A DNA stretch of 64,000 nucleotides from Ophiobolus disseminans (taxonomy: Eukaryota > Ascomycota > Dothideomycetes > Pleosporales > Phaeosphaeriaceae): the NCBI GenBank assembly GCA_010093685.1, contig MU006231.1:62001-126000 (forward strand). Reading direction: 5' to 3'. The position numbers were made by a program, and so were the translations under genes. How positions within the stretch are numbered: the first letter of the stretch is position 1; each line of letters opens with the position of its first letter. Below, in pieces: positions 34,795 through 44,812 of this stretch. Below the pieces are notes generated by a model that searched no databases, was not told the origin of the DNA, and saw only the letters and a program-made list of their open reading frames with translations.

Positions 34795-35893
34795 CTACAC
34801 ACCGTTGAGTCGATCTTGCTCCGCCTTCTGCTTCTCTTCCTTCACGCGCTTTTCTTCTCTCTCGCTATATCTATCGCCAAAAAGATCAAAATGCGGCCGC
34901 ATGACGATAGTGTATTTCACGAATTCCTCCATGCAATCAACAAGTCTGTCCCTGTTACCACTAGGCATAAGCCTACTCCCCGCTTCTTCTTCTGTGAACT
35001 GCTTATATGCCATTGGTATCGAGCTCTGATTTGGAATCGCAAACATGCGCATCCAGCGACCAAGAATGCGTAGCGAGTTTACTGTGTTGAACGACTGAGA
35101 ACCACCAGAGACTTGCGCAATTGCTAATGTGCGGCCCTGCGTTGGGCGTACCGAGCCGGTACTAAGTGGTATCCAGTCGATCTGGTTCTTGAACACTGCG
35201 GTCTGCATAGCAAAACATCTGTCAGTCACTGAGGGAGGTATTAGGCTTGGGGTAACTGACGAGGTTTCCGTGTTGTTCCGGACTAACCCAAACGTGTCCA
35301 TCACTCCATTTACTCAACTCACGTAATTCTTGCACTTTCGGATGCGAGTGTTGTTCGTCGTCCTTGATAGGCAATCCGCTTGGATCGTACATGCGAACAT
35401 CGCAACCCATCCGAAAGAGAATTCGACTAGCTTCATAGGCAAGTAGGCGTGAATATGAACTAAGAATAATCAGCTTATGCTATGCATGTGTGTGTGTCTT
35501 AGCAAGAACGAACCGCTTCCGCATGCTCCCATGCAACACAAGCACTCTTAGACGGTCACTCCCGTTTTTGAGCACTTGGAGATCTACCATCTTCAAGACG
35601 GTACTAAGTTCGAGCTGTGCGACCCAGTCATCATCCGCCGTTTCTTCCTTTAGCAAGAACGGTCGGTATGCGCTCCGCACAGGAGAATCATCTTGAGATG
35701 TAGGGATTGCGAGTGAGCGATACTGGTATACTGATTCTGTCGTAATCTCGGTACGGATACGTTCGGCCGCTGTATTGTTGAGATCTCCATTTGTCGATGT
35801 GCTCATAGTTCGAAAAAATGATGGAGATGCACGAAACGGAATGCGTTTGAGAAGACTAGTCCGTTGAAGTGGGCGAGATATGGCGGTGGTCAT
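34795..35893 (-). CDS. arsH: ArsH-type NADPH-dependent FMN reductase
   Basis: ArsH proteins are flavodoxin-fold reductases linked to resistance to (organo)arsenicals. Exons 35893-35514, 35459-35261, 35202-34795 give 328 residues. Seen: FMN-binding GSMRKRSYSRLLAYEASRIL, MGCDVRMYDPSGLPIKDD, the conserved VSPEQHGNLTAVFKNQIDW and GRTLAIAQVSGGSQSFNTVN, then IPNQSSIPMAYKQFTEEEAG. The C-terminus is basic. Introns have GTTCGT and GTCAGT donors. The first 29 residues are Arg-rich without acids, like a mitochondrial presequence; a start at the second Met (MSTSTNGDLNN) would remove it. No arsB/ACR3-type pump is adjacent; a rhodanese with an arsenate-reductase-type loop lies 18 kb away. Confidence 0.93.
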
Positions 35894-36519
35894 GTGTTAG
35901 TCATACAATCGAGGTGGACTTATTTGCGGCTAAAAATCGTGAGCGTTGTCGAAAATGTAGCACTCCAAAATCCGTGTTCTCCCACTATCTGGTAGTTTTC
36001 TTGGAGTATGTCACTGGGTATATGTAATTGGCTCGTCATTGTAAAGAATAAGCTAGTGCTAGCGCGTCGTCTGTGCGAACGTGCCTGACCGTTTGTCACG
36101 GCTACACCAGTCTGCGATACACTCAACCCAACATCTCGTGCTTCTGAAACCCTTGACATTAGAAATCGTGACTTTGGAATCGGTGTCACAAGAAGCTTTT
36201 TTCTTCTGGGATGGCTACGAAGCGTGAGCAATGACGCAACTGCTCAAATGCGGTGCCGAGTGCGCGCGAGGTCGTCATTCATCCAACAGCAGACGACCGC
36301 CTCAGTCATTGGCGGTCATACTCGTCCATCGATCATTCTTTGCAGCTGCATCGATAAACCTTCAAACAAGTCAAGACTGGTAACGTTCTTGCCTCTGCTA
36401 TCAGTCGCAAGATCTCGCCTTCGCATGGCGGGGCAAATACTTCATGCTTGCAACAAGATCTTCGAACGTCCTCAGTGTTGCATCCATAATACTCAGGCAT
36501 TGGCAGGACATGCGACGAG
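35894..36519. other. Intergenic between arsH and TPR gene
   Basis: arsH promoter side and TPR gene 3' flank. No gene seen; antisense frames over the TPR gene end are shadows. Confidence 0.5.
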
Positions 36520-39500
36520 TCATTGGTCGCTAGCCACACTGCCGCTGTTATCCGATACCGTCTCTCCGCCTGTAGCAGCCATCAACTGGTTCAAGCTTTC
36601 GGCATCATTGGGAAGATTTTCCATGGATTGTTGTTTCGGACTTGTGGTTGAGACTATGCTGTGCTGCGTAGTTCGGTCTGCGAGCCGCGTCACGTTTCTT
36701 GCTCGTCTCAACATCGTAGCTGGGGGCGGTCGTCCTAACATCGAAGTTGGGACTGCTAGCGGCGCTTGCGGTAATTGTGTTGACGGTTCGGAAACAGTGC
36801 GGGGTTTTGTGGTGAGGATGGTCACCTTGGGACGATGTGTGGGCTCCGAACAAGTGGTAGCCGAAGACTGGCTGTTCGTGTCTCGACTTTGGTCTCTCTT
36901 CACCGAAAGAAGCTCCGGGAATTCTTCAGCGAATCCGTCCACAGACCGGCAGTGGTGCCCGTGAGTGCAATCCGCCTCGAGAGCTTTGAGAGCGTAGCTT
37001 ATTGCCTCTTCACGTTTGTCAAGCTTCGAGAGTGTGACGGCTAGCATGGTATTGAAGTACGCAAGTGAAACGGGGGTCATCTTCCGAGCTTCGGCAGATG
37101 ATTCCATCAGCGCCAGTAGCTTGATATGTAAACCTTCTGCTCTTGGAAAGTCACCAAACCGGAACGCCAGATCCGCGAGTAGGATCTGCCGGCGAACGTT
37201 GTAAGGATGGCTCGACCCACAGAGCTTTCCGGGCCAATCATAAGCTTCTTGAGTCGACTCTTCATACCCTTCTCGTTTCTCCAGGCGATACTTAGTCCGA
37301 GAGAGGCATGTTGTAACTTCAAGCAGTGTCTGACGTGGCGCTTGTATTGTGTCATCAACTTGGTCATCAAGGACTTGTGCATAGATTTCGGCAGCTTCTT
37401 CATTGCGTCCCAATGCTCGCAACGCAATCGACTTGTACCGCTGACATTCTACCATGGAAAGTGCACTGTCCGGAGCATGAATTGTCTCGTGTCTCTGCAC
37501 AGCGGCATAGATGTGGTCTAAAACACCATTCCATTCCTGGTACCGGTACGCAATGCGGGCAAGTTCATAATGCGCGAGCATAACGGTTTGGTCTGTCTTC
37601 TTCGCACACAAACTATACCAGGGAATCTTGATAATGCGCTCCAACTCCGCTTGTGCTTTGCTGAAGCCACTCATGCCAAAAAGACAGCGTGCAATCAAGA
37701 AGTCAACCGCTAGCTTTTCTTCCGTCTCCTTGAACTTGGGCCTGTACTCGACCAAACGTTGTCTCGACTTTACGAATCGCCCACACTCGTACAAAGCAAG
37801 TGCGGTACAATACTGACCAAGCACGATCTTGGGTGATAGAGTTTCTGGATATTTTGTCAGGCTGTACAGTGGAGTGAGTGCCTCGCTATACTGTTCAAGC
37901 TTGATCCGGGCGCGCCCAACGTAGAACCTAGCCTCAACAGCATTTATCTCGGGCAATGTCTGGCCATTGCGACGGATGACGGCTGTTTCGAGGTGATGAT
38001 CCGCTTGCTCCCAGTCACACATCTCGAAAAAGCTTCTCCCTAACCAATAGTGCGCAAGTGGGACCCTTGTGGGGTGGACAGCCCCCTGTGATAAGCAATC
38101 TTGGAAACAGATCTTCGCTTCCCCATACAGGCATAAGCTGAAGTTGCAGTGCGCAAGACGCATTCGAGCCATGGAGCCGTGTCCGTCCAGTTGATCAGCA
38201 AATTGCAGTGCTATCTTGAAGTGCGACTTAGCCTGCGTATATTTGTTCAAGGCAAACAGACATTGGCCAAGAGCTTGCTGGCTTGCGGCTACTGCGTTCT
38301 TTTGGATTCGGCCTGGTTCGTTGCCGCTTGTGATCTTCTGAAATATAGGAATGGCTGCAGTGTACATGTGCTGCTCCAGGAGACTAGTTCCATACCAGTA
38401 CTGATTATCGACTGCATGTGAAACTTCTCCTGATTCGTACTGTTGCCGTGCGAGTTCTCTGAGCATATCGTCCGCATCGGTGTACTTCTTTCCTTTCAGT
38501 TGTGTTCGTCCAAGGAAGTGCTTACAATCCATCCGCAAATGTTTATATCTCAGAAACCTGGCTGATGTCAAGCTTTTCTGGGCATTGATAAAATGCCCTT
38601 CTACCTGATCTTGCACAAATGTGTGGCTTTCGAAGGCACGACGGCCCAGCCAATAGCAGATGATGCCTTTGATTGTGTCGCCGCCTTCCGCATTTATGAG
38701 GTCCTGCTGCGTCCGAAGTCGAAGTAGATGTGGTATGGCCTCAGCATAGCGACCGAGCTCAGACAGACTGTCCATAAGGATTGCCATGTTTATGGTCCAG
38801 TGCGAGTGAGAAATCTCGGAACTAGGATTTGTGTCGAGATCTGCTACAGCCGGTTTGAGGTAATCGCAGGCCTCGCCAAATCTTTCTACTGCATGGAGAC
38901 TTTGACCAACTAGTAGACGGCTTTGCCGGCACAGCTCCGAATCTACTTTGCCAATTTCTTCTTGGTTCAACTCTTGCGCAATAACAGATTGTAAGATCTC
39001 AGAACATACGTCAAACCGTTGAAGGCCGAGTAAAGTCTTTGCGTGCCAAAACCGAGCGAACCCAGCAGATATGTCAGAATGTAAGGGAAGTGCATCGCCG
39101 CTAAGAGAAGATAGGCATTCTGCAAAATGTCTCTCGGCCTCGATGCACTGCCGCTGCGTAAACGCTATGTGACCAAGCCAGTAGGGAGCCAGGACAAGTC
39201 GGATTGTCTTCACAGGCTCAACCGAAACTTTTGCTTTTCGCAGGTCTTCGAAGATACGACGAGCCTCATTCATGTTCTTCTGCAGGATAAAGGACCAACC
39301 AAGGTAGTATTGACATTCTAGGTAGCTTGGATCGTCGGGACCTCTGAGCCTACCAAGCTTGCCCAACCCAAGGCGTAAGTGTTCTGTCGCGCCGGTAATG
39401 TTACGGCGATTCAAATCGCAGCGGCCCTGGTAGTAGTGACCCTTTCCTAAGTAGAAGTCTCCCATGGCTGCAGGCGGACCTTCTGTCGCTGCTGACATGA

Positions 39501-41262
39501 TGGAAAAGACAGGCCGCAAGTGGCCTTCCGCCTCGTCGTATTTGCCAACTTCACATAAACACCACGAGAGCCAGCACTCAGACTCAAACAAAAGCGCATC
39601 GCTGATGTTGTGGCCTCCAGTCGCATACTGGTACAAGTCTTGAAATATCGAGCAAGCGCTTTCGAACTCTCGCAAGTCGAATAAGGCTGTGGCTAAGTGG
39701 AACTTGGTCCAACAGTAATGTATAGTCGAGATTTTGGGTACAGCAGCCACTGCTTGCTGGAAGTAGCCACGGGCTTTGGCGTGATTGGACAACGTCATAT
39801 GGATTTCGCCAAGTGTGGTCAAACACGCGCCGATATCATCGCCTGTATGGCGACAATCTTCCAGTAGTATGGCCCTTTCTTCGACAAAGTCTTCCAGAAT
39901 TTCCTTCGCTTCTAATGGCTTTCTTTGCCCCAGAACACTCTGCGCTAGACCGTTCCGACTGGCTACAATATAGTCATACCTGGTCTCATCTTTCGTGTCG
40001 AGAATCTGTCGGTACATTTGTTCCGCTGCAACGTACTGATGTTCCAGGAGCATGGCGTGGGCGAGGTAACATCGACATCCGACGAGCTCGTCGTGCAAGT
40101 CATGATCGTTTCCCTTACCCTCTCCGCTACTTTTGCCGCGATCGTGTCCGACAAGAGCTCTGTTATCCTCGTCTGCCATGGAGTGATCTATAAAGGTCGA
40201 TATCATGTGCAAAGCTCGTTGGAAAAAACTTTCGGCTTCTCTTGTTGAGCGTGAGTTGTGCCGACGCAGAGCAATACGACCCAGCCAGTAGCAAACAAGC
40301 CCTTCATCCCTCACTTGAGGTGCTGTCAAGCCAGGAAACGAGTTCAGCCGGGCGAATACACGCTCCAGATGCGGCTCGGCTTCGTCGTAGCGCTCTGCCT
40401 TTGCTAAGCAGAAAGCTAGCATACATCTTGTTGTCACAGCTTCCGCTTTTTCAGGTCCGCTGAAGTTATCCTCTATCAACAGTAAGGCATGGAAGTGTTC
40501 TTGTGCTTCAAGATATTCTTTGCGCTTGTAGAGATAGTTGGCTAGATGATGCCGACTGGCTAATGTGTCGAGGTGTTCGGGTCCCAGGGTTTGGACTCGT
40601 GTCTCGTAGGCGCAAGACAATTGCACCTTTGCTAGGCTGTACCGCCTCAAGCGTTCGAGAGTCAACCCAAGCCAAAGGCGCGCAGCCATAACTTGTTCTG
40701 CTCCATTGGCATCGTCTTGTGCGTGAGTCCAGACAAAGACTTGAAATGCTTCGGCTGCATCAGCATGTCGTTCGAGGTGATATAAGCTTTGCGCAAGCCA
40801 GTACCGGCTATCCCTAACGCTCTTTTCAACAATCACATCCCCCTCTTCATATACATCCAGCACATCTTGAAACTGGCGTGCAGAGTGGATGTACTCGGCT
40901 AATGCAAAATGGGTGTGTGCCAAGTGGTATTGGAGTAAGGTCTGCTCCGCCGCATCGAGAGTGGCGTCCGGCTCTTGGAGCACCTCAAAGAAGAGGGATT
41001 TGGCTGGTGCCCATTGTTTCAGACGATAGAACTCCCGTGCTCTGGCGATCTTCTCGTATGTTTGGTTTCCAAGTACGTCTTTCTTCACTAAGCTGTCGGG
41101 GAAGGGGCACTGATGAGCCGTGTCGGAGCTGTAGCAGAAGTAGTTGGAAACAGAGCCATAGTTATACGCGACCTGGTTTCCGTAGTTGGTTGTGGCCAAG
41201 GGTACTGAATGTGGGGATGTGCATGCGCGACCACTTCTCCAGTCCTCTGAGGCATCAGCCAT
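36520..41262 (-). CDS. large TPR-repeat protein with N-terminal amyloid-type motif
   Basis: One uninterrupted exon of about 1580 codons from MADASEDWRSG (the frame is open 19 codons further up). After about 80 residues it is almost entirely tetratricopeptide repeats: many units of the type AEYIHSARQFQDVL, YWLAQSLYHLERHADAAEAF, CLAKAERYDEAEPHLERVF, probably more than 20. The last about 150 residues are Ser/Thr/Pro-rich and disordered. No P-loop, NACHT or NB-ARC block is visible. Near the N-terminus (41137-41184) lies YGNQVAYNYGSVSNYF, which aligns with the C-terminal motif of the PNP protein encoded just upstream on the same strand. TPR arrays are the usual sensor part of fungal NOD-like receptors with PNP_UDP effectors, so this may be a receptor without the switch domain. 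Confidence 0.85.
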   Translation of the reverse strand: MADASEDWRSGRACTSPHSVPLATTNYGNQVAYNYGSVSNYFCYSSDTAHQCPFPDSLVKKDVLGNQTYEKIARAREFYRLKQWAPAKSLFFEVLQEPDATLDAAEQTLLQYHLAHTHFALAEYIHSARQFQDVLDVYEEGDVIVEKSVRDSRYWLAQSLYHLERHADAAEAFQVFVWTHAQDDANGAEQVMAARLWLGLTLERLRRYSLAKVQLSCAYETRVQTLGPEHLDTLASRHHLANYLYKRKEYLEAQEHFHALLLIEDNFSGPEKAEAVTTRCMLAFCLAKAERYDEAEPHLERVFARLNSFPGLTAPQVRDEGLVCYWLGRIALRRHNSRSTREAESFFQRALHMISTFIDHSMADEDNRALVGHDRGKSSGEGKGNDHDLHDELVGCRCYLAHAMLLEHQYVAAEQMYRQILDTKDETRYDYIVASRNGLAQSVLGQRKPLEAKEILEDFVEERAILLEDCRHTGDDIGACLTTLGEIHMTLSNHAKARGYFQQAVAAVPKISTIHYCWTKFHLATALFDLREFESACSIFQDLYQYATGGHNISDALLFESECWLSWCLCEVGKYDEAEGHLRPVFSIMSAATEGPPAAMGDFYLGKGHYYQGRCDLNRRNITGATEHLRLGLGKLGRLRGPDDPSYLECQYYLGWSFILQKNMNEARRIFEDLRKAKVSVEPVKTIRLVLAPYWLGHIAFTQRQCIEAERHFAECLSSLSGDALPLHSDISAGFARFWHAKTLLGLQRFDVCSEILQSVIAQELNQEEIGKVDSELCRQSRLLVGQSLHAVERFGEACDYLKPAVADLDTNPSSEISHSHWTINMAILMDSLSELGRYAEAIPHLLRLRTQQDLINAEGGDTIKGIICYWLGRRAFESHTFVQDQVEGHFINAQKSLTSARFLRYKHLRMDCKHFLGRTQLKGKKYTDADDMLRELARQQYESGEVSHAVDNQYWYGTSLLEQHMYTAAIPIFQKITSGNEPGRIQKNAVAASQQALGQCLFALNKYTQAKSHFKIALQFADQLDGHGSMARMRLAHCNFSLCLYGEAKICFQDCLSQGAVHPTRVPLAHYWLGRSFFEMCDWEQADHHLETAVIRRNGQTLPEINAVEARFYVGRARIKLEQYSEALTPLYSLTKYPETLSPKIVLGQYCTALALYECGRFVKSRQRLVEYRPKFKETEEKLAVDFLIARCLFGMSGFSKAQAELERIIKIPWYSLCAKKTDQTVMLAHYELARIAYRYQEWNGVLDHIYAAVQRHETIHAPDSALSMVECQRYKSIALRALGRNEEAAEIYAQVLDDQVDDTIQAPRQTLLEVTTCLSRTKYRLEKREGYEESTQEAYDWPGKLCGSSHPYNVRRQILLADLAFRFGDFPRAEGLHIKLLALMESSAEARKMTPVSLAYFNTMLAVTLSKLDKREEAISYALKALEADCTHGHHCRSVDGFAEEFPELLSVKRDQSRDTNSQSSATTCSEPTHRPKVTILTTKPRTVSEPSTQLPQAPLAVPTSMLGRPPPATMLRRARNVTRLADRTTQHSIVSTTSPKQQSMENLPNDAESLNQLMAATGGETVSDNSGSVASDQ
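41137..41184 (-). other. N-terminal Gly/Asn motif of TPR protein (candidate amyloid signalling motif)
   Basis: Encodes YGNQVAYNYGSVSNYF. It shares G, QV, N, G, N and F at the same spacing with the C-terminal motif of the PNP protein (7 of 16 identical by eye). Confidence 0.55.
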
Positions 41263-41588
41263 TGCAAATCTCGGTGCTTGCGCTAATGGACGAAGAAAGC
41301 CAGAATATGCTATCAGCAATTTTTAAGTAGCTTACGACGCCCATCGAGCTGTCGTAAGGTGCTGTGGGCCATACGATTCCGCTAGACTATTATTTTTGAA
41401 CGGAGAGGAAGGAAGGGAGGTTGCGACCCCGCAGTCGCGTACTGCCCAGGTGAACTTTCCGCACGAAGCCACCAGGCTGTGAAGGGGCTATGCATGAGTT
41501 CTTCACCGGTCAAGCAGGTCAACGCGCCCATTGTGGTTAGCCAGATTGATCTACATGGAATTCCTTCAGGCCAACCCATACCGGCGCT
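41263..41588. other. Gap between PNP and TPR genes
   Basis: 326 bases separate the PNP stop from the TPR start on the same strand. A 65-codon frame (41382-41579) shows no P-loop or other remnant of a nucleotide-binding domain. Confidence 0.5.
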
Positions 41589-42686
41589 CTATCGCATGCT
41601 AAACGTGTTGTTCATGTGACCTGCATTATGGCCGACCTGAACGCCGCTATTGTTTCCAGAGCCTGAGAAGAAGCCTCGGGCATCGTCCCTGTTTCCCGCG
41701 GCGAGCTGTTCATTGCCCTCTGACGGATTTGGCGTCTCAAACGTTGGCATCCGTTTCGTCTGCTGTGCAATTTTGAGAAGCACTCCTCTTGCGTACGCTG
41801 CAGCCGTACTAGCAGCAAACGGTTGCCACCGTTTATTTTTGTGGGAGTCGGAATAATCGCAAATGCCGCGAATAACGAGGCACGGGAAGCTGTTCATAAG
41901 GCCCGCCGCCTCCATCTCAAAACAGAGCACACCCCCCAAATCGACGCTAACCTGGTCTCTTTCAGCCGCACTCCTCATCACTTGATTCCCTGATGCGATT
42001 GTCCCATGGTGCACTACGACCTGGCTATCGCCCTCGCGCGGCTCTCGCAATACCTGGCGTTCTGCGCAACACTTTTGACAGGTCATACCGGCTTCGTGAT
42101 CGTACGTGGCTTCAAAGAGTACGTCAGGTCCGGCGTTGACACGCTGAAATTTGGCGATGTTCTTCAACCTGGAAAGATGCTCCGATACTTCATCTTTACC
42201 CCGCATCTCGTTCGCCCGCATTCTAGCTACCGCCCCAAGCAATATTTGTGGCGGTGAATTCAACAGTCCAGTACGTTCCAGTCCACTTGATCTTGTTTTT
42301 CCAGCATCGTACTGTACCACGCCACCAAAGGTTTGGTGTGGCTGGCTAACCACAATGTCTCCTAGTCGCACGTCTGCTTCTTCACTCGGTACACCTCCTC
42401 CAATGCCCACCATCAAACCAAAACGGATATTCTTGAAAGTCGCCCTCATTTGAGTCGCTACAGCAGCCGCTAGATTGTTCCCTATGCGTCCGGCTGGTAG
42501 ACATACAATAACCACATTATGTCCACCTATCGCACCGAGAACATACAGGTTCTCGTCGTTGTCTTCAGTATCGCGCAACAGATCGTCGTGCTCTTCGTCG
42601 AGCATCTCTTGGGCCGCTGCCAACTCGACTGGCAGCGCGCATACCCACCCGACGGTGTAGTCCTCACGGCGCATGTGCAGCGCCAT
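41589..42686 (-). CDS. PNP_UDP phosphorylase-like protein with C-terminal amyloid-type motif
   Basis: About 365 residues from MALHMRREDYTVGWVCALPV, the standard start of fungal nucleoside-phosphorylase-like domains (the frame is open 64 codons further up, but the family starts here). Seen: ALPVELAAAQEMLDEEHDDL, IRFGLMVGIGGGVPS, ADVRLGDIVVSQP, GVLCFEMEAAGLMNSFPCLV, IRGICDYSDSHKNKRWQPFA and AASTAAAYARGVLL. In fungi this domain is a common N-terminal effector of NOD-like receptors. Here it ends after about 290 residues. A disordered linker leads to the C-terminal GSGNNSGVQVGHNAGHMNNT region, which resembles amyloid signalling motifs and matches the N-terminus of the next protein. Single exon; same strand and order (PNP then TPR) as the domains of a PNP-NOD-TPR receptor. 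Confidence 0.9.
   Translation of the reverse strand: MALHMRREDYTVGWVCALPVELAAAQEMLDEEHDDLLRDTEDNDENLYVLGAIGGHNVVIVCLPAGRIGNNLAAAVATQMRATFKNIRFGLMVGIGGGVPSEEADVRLGDIVVSQPHQTFGGVVQYDAGKTRSSGLERTGLLNSPPQILLGAVARMRANEMRGKDEVSEHLSRLKNIAKFQRVNAGPDVLFEATYDHEAGMTCQKCCAERQVLREPREGDSQVVVHHGTIASGNQVMRSAAERDQVSVDLGGVLCFEMEAAGLMNSFPCLVIRGICDYSDSHKNKRWQPFAASTAAAYARGVLLKIAQQTKRMPTFETPNPSEGNEQLAAGNRDDARGFFSGSGNNSGVQVGHNAGHMNNTFSMR
41601..41648 (-). other. C-terminal Gly/Asn motif of PNP protein (candidate amyloid signalling motif)
   Basis: Encodes SGVQVGHNAGHMNNTF, three residues before the C-terminus. Short Gly/Asn-rich segments with a V-Q-x-G-type core at the end of an effector and the start of its receptor are the hallmark of HET-s-like and sigma-like systems. 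Confidence 0.55.
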
Positions 42687-43499
42687 TTGTAGTTCCAAGG
42701 TTATCAAAGGGAGATGGTAAGTAAAGATATGCCCACGTAAGTTCGATGAAGGGAAAAGGTCAAAGAACGTCGCTAGGCTATGGATACTGCTGCCGCGATG
42801 TAAGCTAATTAGCTGCTTCGTGGGTCCGATAAGCTGCGCCTGCATGTTGGTAGCTGAGGGGTAGGCCATAAATCTCACCGGAGCTGCAAACTAGTTATGC
42901 TAGCCATTGTGGGGCTTGAAACATTTCCATTCAAACTTGTAATGACGAACAACATGCTGCACACATTAAAAACCTTTATGTGCATTATAGCCTAGTGCAC
43001 TCAATCCCAGGGTTTCTTGCCGAGCCAGATATACGTCTAGGCATCTTTAGTTGTATTAGCGCCCCAAAACAGCTTTTTTTTGACCTGGTGGTCTGCCTTG
43101 CACAACTGTGTCTGTATTCGAGAGTCTAGGCCATACGAACACAGCCCTAAAAGCGAAAAGTAGTCGTGCGGCGATCGCGCGTTGTTACCAACCAGCCGCA
43201 CTTGATCTCTCACATCCGCCGTTCTCAATTTCCGCATCATACTATCATCAACAATTGACCTAAGTATCGTAAGCTTGCCTCGGGGCTACTCATGTGCTCA
43301 CTGCCAACCTTGCGATTTTGTCAGTTGCAACCTTCCCAGTCGGAGTACGAGAATAACTGGTTCCAGCTTCTAATGGCTGGGTTTCGGAAACCACGCCCAT
43401 GAGGCATGTTTTGAGCAACAATACCTCCTCAAGTAGTTCACACGTCGACACTATCCAAGATCCTAAACAGGACTCGAAAGCGACAAAACTACAATACAC
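42687..43499. other. Upstream of PNP gene and unassigned sequence
   Basis: Should hold the PNP promoter. A minus frame at 43037-43240 (RLVGNNARSPHDYFSLLGLC) looks somewhat protein-like, but no gene can be built. The right end may include the start of the CorA-like gene. Confidence 0.35.
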
Positions 43500-44812
43500 G
43501 TGGGCTCAACCCAGCGTAGCATCGTTTTGCTGCTAAGCTTTTCTCAGATTCATAGAGGTAGATGTGTTCTCAGGAGGCAGAAATATGGTACCAGAGCTCT
43601 TGCAGCATTTTCAAGTTCCTGGACGCTTTCTCTCCGCTACATATCGACGTTCAAACGGATTTTTTGGCTCTGCAGAGTCTGTGAATCCAGAAGACGGTCT
43701 CAATAACTGCTGTGAGTAACAATCGCGAAAGGCTTGGGATACACCTACTGATTCACGCAAAAAGGTACCTGGTTCTGCGTCATCATCAAGGATGTCTCGC
43801 CTAACGGTGCGTCAAATTATTCGTGGCGCAAGATGACTTTCTGGACTCGTTGGAATTTGAAGCAGTGCAGCATTCTCTGTATTGGCGCAGACCGCTCGTT
43901 CCGAGATCTTTTACAAGAGACGTTGTCACGGATATGGACCCTGCTTCCGCATTCGCAGCCATACGCCTTGCACGTTCCAATTGTCGAGACGATTGTCACC
44001 ATGCAGGACCTATCAGTGTGGTCTGTACGGGACTTCGTGCGAAGCGTAGAACAAGTAAAGGCTACCGAAGTAATTCGTGTGGCTTTTGTTCAATTGCTAA
44101 GGTACACAGAAGCGCTCGTATACTGCAAGTAGGCCGCACGACTTTTTGAGCTTGCATGAAGCATCGCGGCACGCCATTCACTCCATGGAGACACTAGGTG
44201 TGACTGTCGATACGATCAGCGCCCTCCAGCAACACGCCTCTCGGCTACCGAACGAGACCGATCAGCATAGCCGGTCGACGACAGACCTGAGTCAGATACA
44301 GGACCAACTTGCCTTCCAAGTCCGCATTCTGCAGAACATGCTTCGGCGATCGCAATCCAACAAAGAACGACTACAGAACGAGATTGCTTTGGTAAGTGTA
44401 GCAGTATTGATGACGCGAATGTTTGTGCTCAGGCGTAAACAGGCGTACAGTATGATCGCTCAGCGAGACAGTCAGACAATGACGGCGCTCGGCGAGGCTG
44501 CGAAGCGTGATAGCGAGGCTATGCGAACCATCGCAGTTGTCACCATGGCTTTCTTGCCACCAACATTCTTATCGGTTAGTCTTGATCTGCAAGGTCTGCC
44601 GTGGTATGACTAACCTTGAAAAGGCAAGTTTCAGCACGAGTTTCTTCAACTACACGCCTGGGCATACTGGCCAAGGTGCCTAATGGTCTGTATCTGGCAA
44701 GTTCTGGGTATTTTGGGTGTGTGCGATCCCACTGACAGGCCCCACACTGGCCATTTGGCTTTGGCAGCAAAAGAGGAACAGAAGTGGAAAATTAGCCGGC
44801 TATGTGCGATAG
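43500..44812 (+). pseudogene. fungal CorA-like transporter-domain protein, premature stop
   Basis: Spliced pieces match the fungal CorA-like family in order: PELLQHFQVPGRFLSATYRR and SNGFFGSAESVN; intron (GTGAGT near 43710, acceptor CAAAAAG near 43766); TWFCVIIKDVSPNGASNYSW; MQDLSVWSVRDFVRSVEQ; intron (GTAAAG..GGTACACAG); DFLSLHEASRHAIHSMETLG; RLQNEIAL; intron (GTAAGT..GTAAACAG); AYSMIAQRDSQTMTALGEAA; FLPPTFLS; intron 44575-44623; ASFSTSFFNYTPGHTGQGA. Then a TAA at 44681-44683 interrupts the frame. The following codons still encode the second membrane helix (WSVSGKFWVFWVCAIPLTGP) and end at 44812. The protein as written would lose that helix. The 5' end was not resolved. Confidence 0.7.

Noticed and set aside
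36224..36964. 246-codon plus-strand frame
   Set aside because: Antisense to the end of the TPR gene, rich in unlikely residues; a shadow.
41382..41579. 65-codon frame between PNP and TPR genes as a NOD remnant
   Set aside because: No Walker A or B character.
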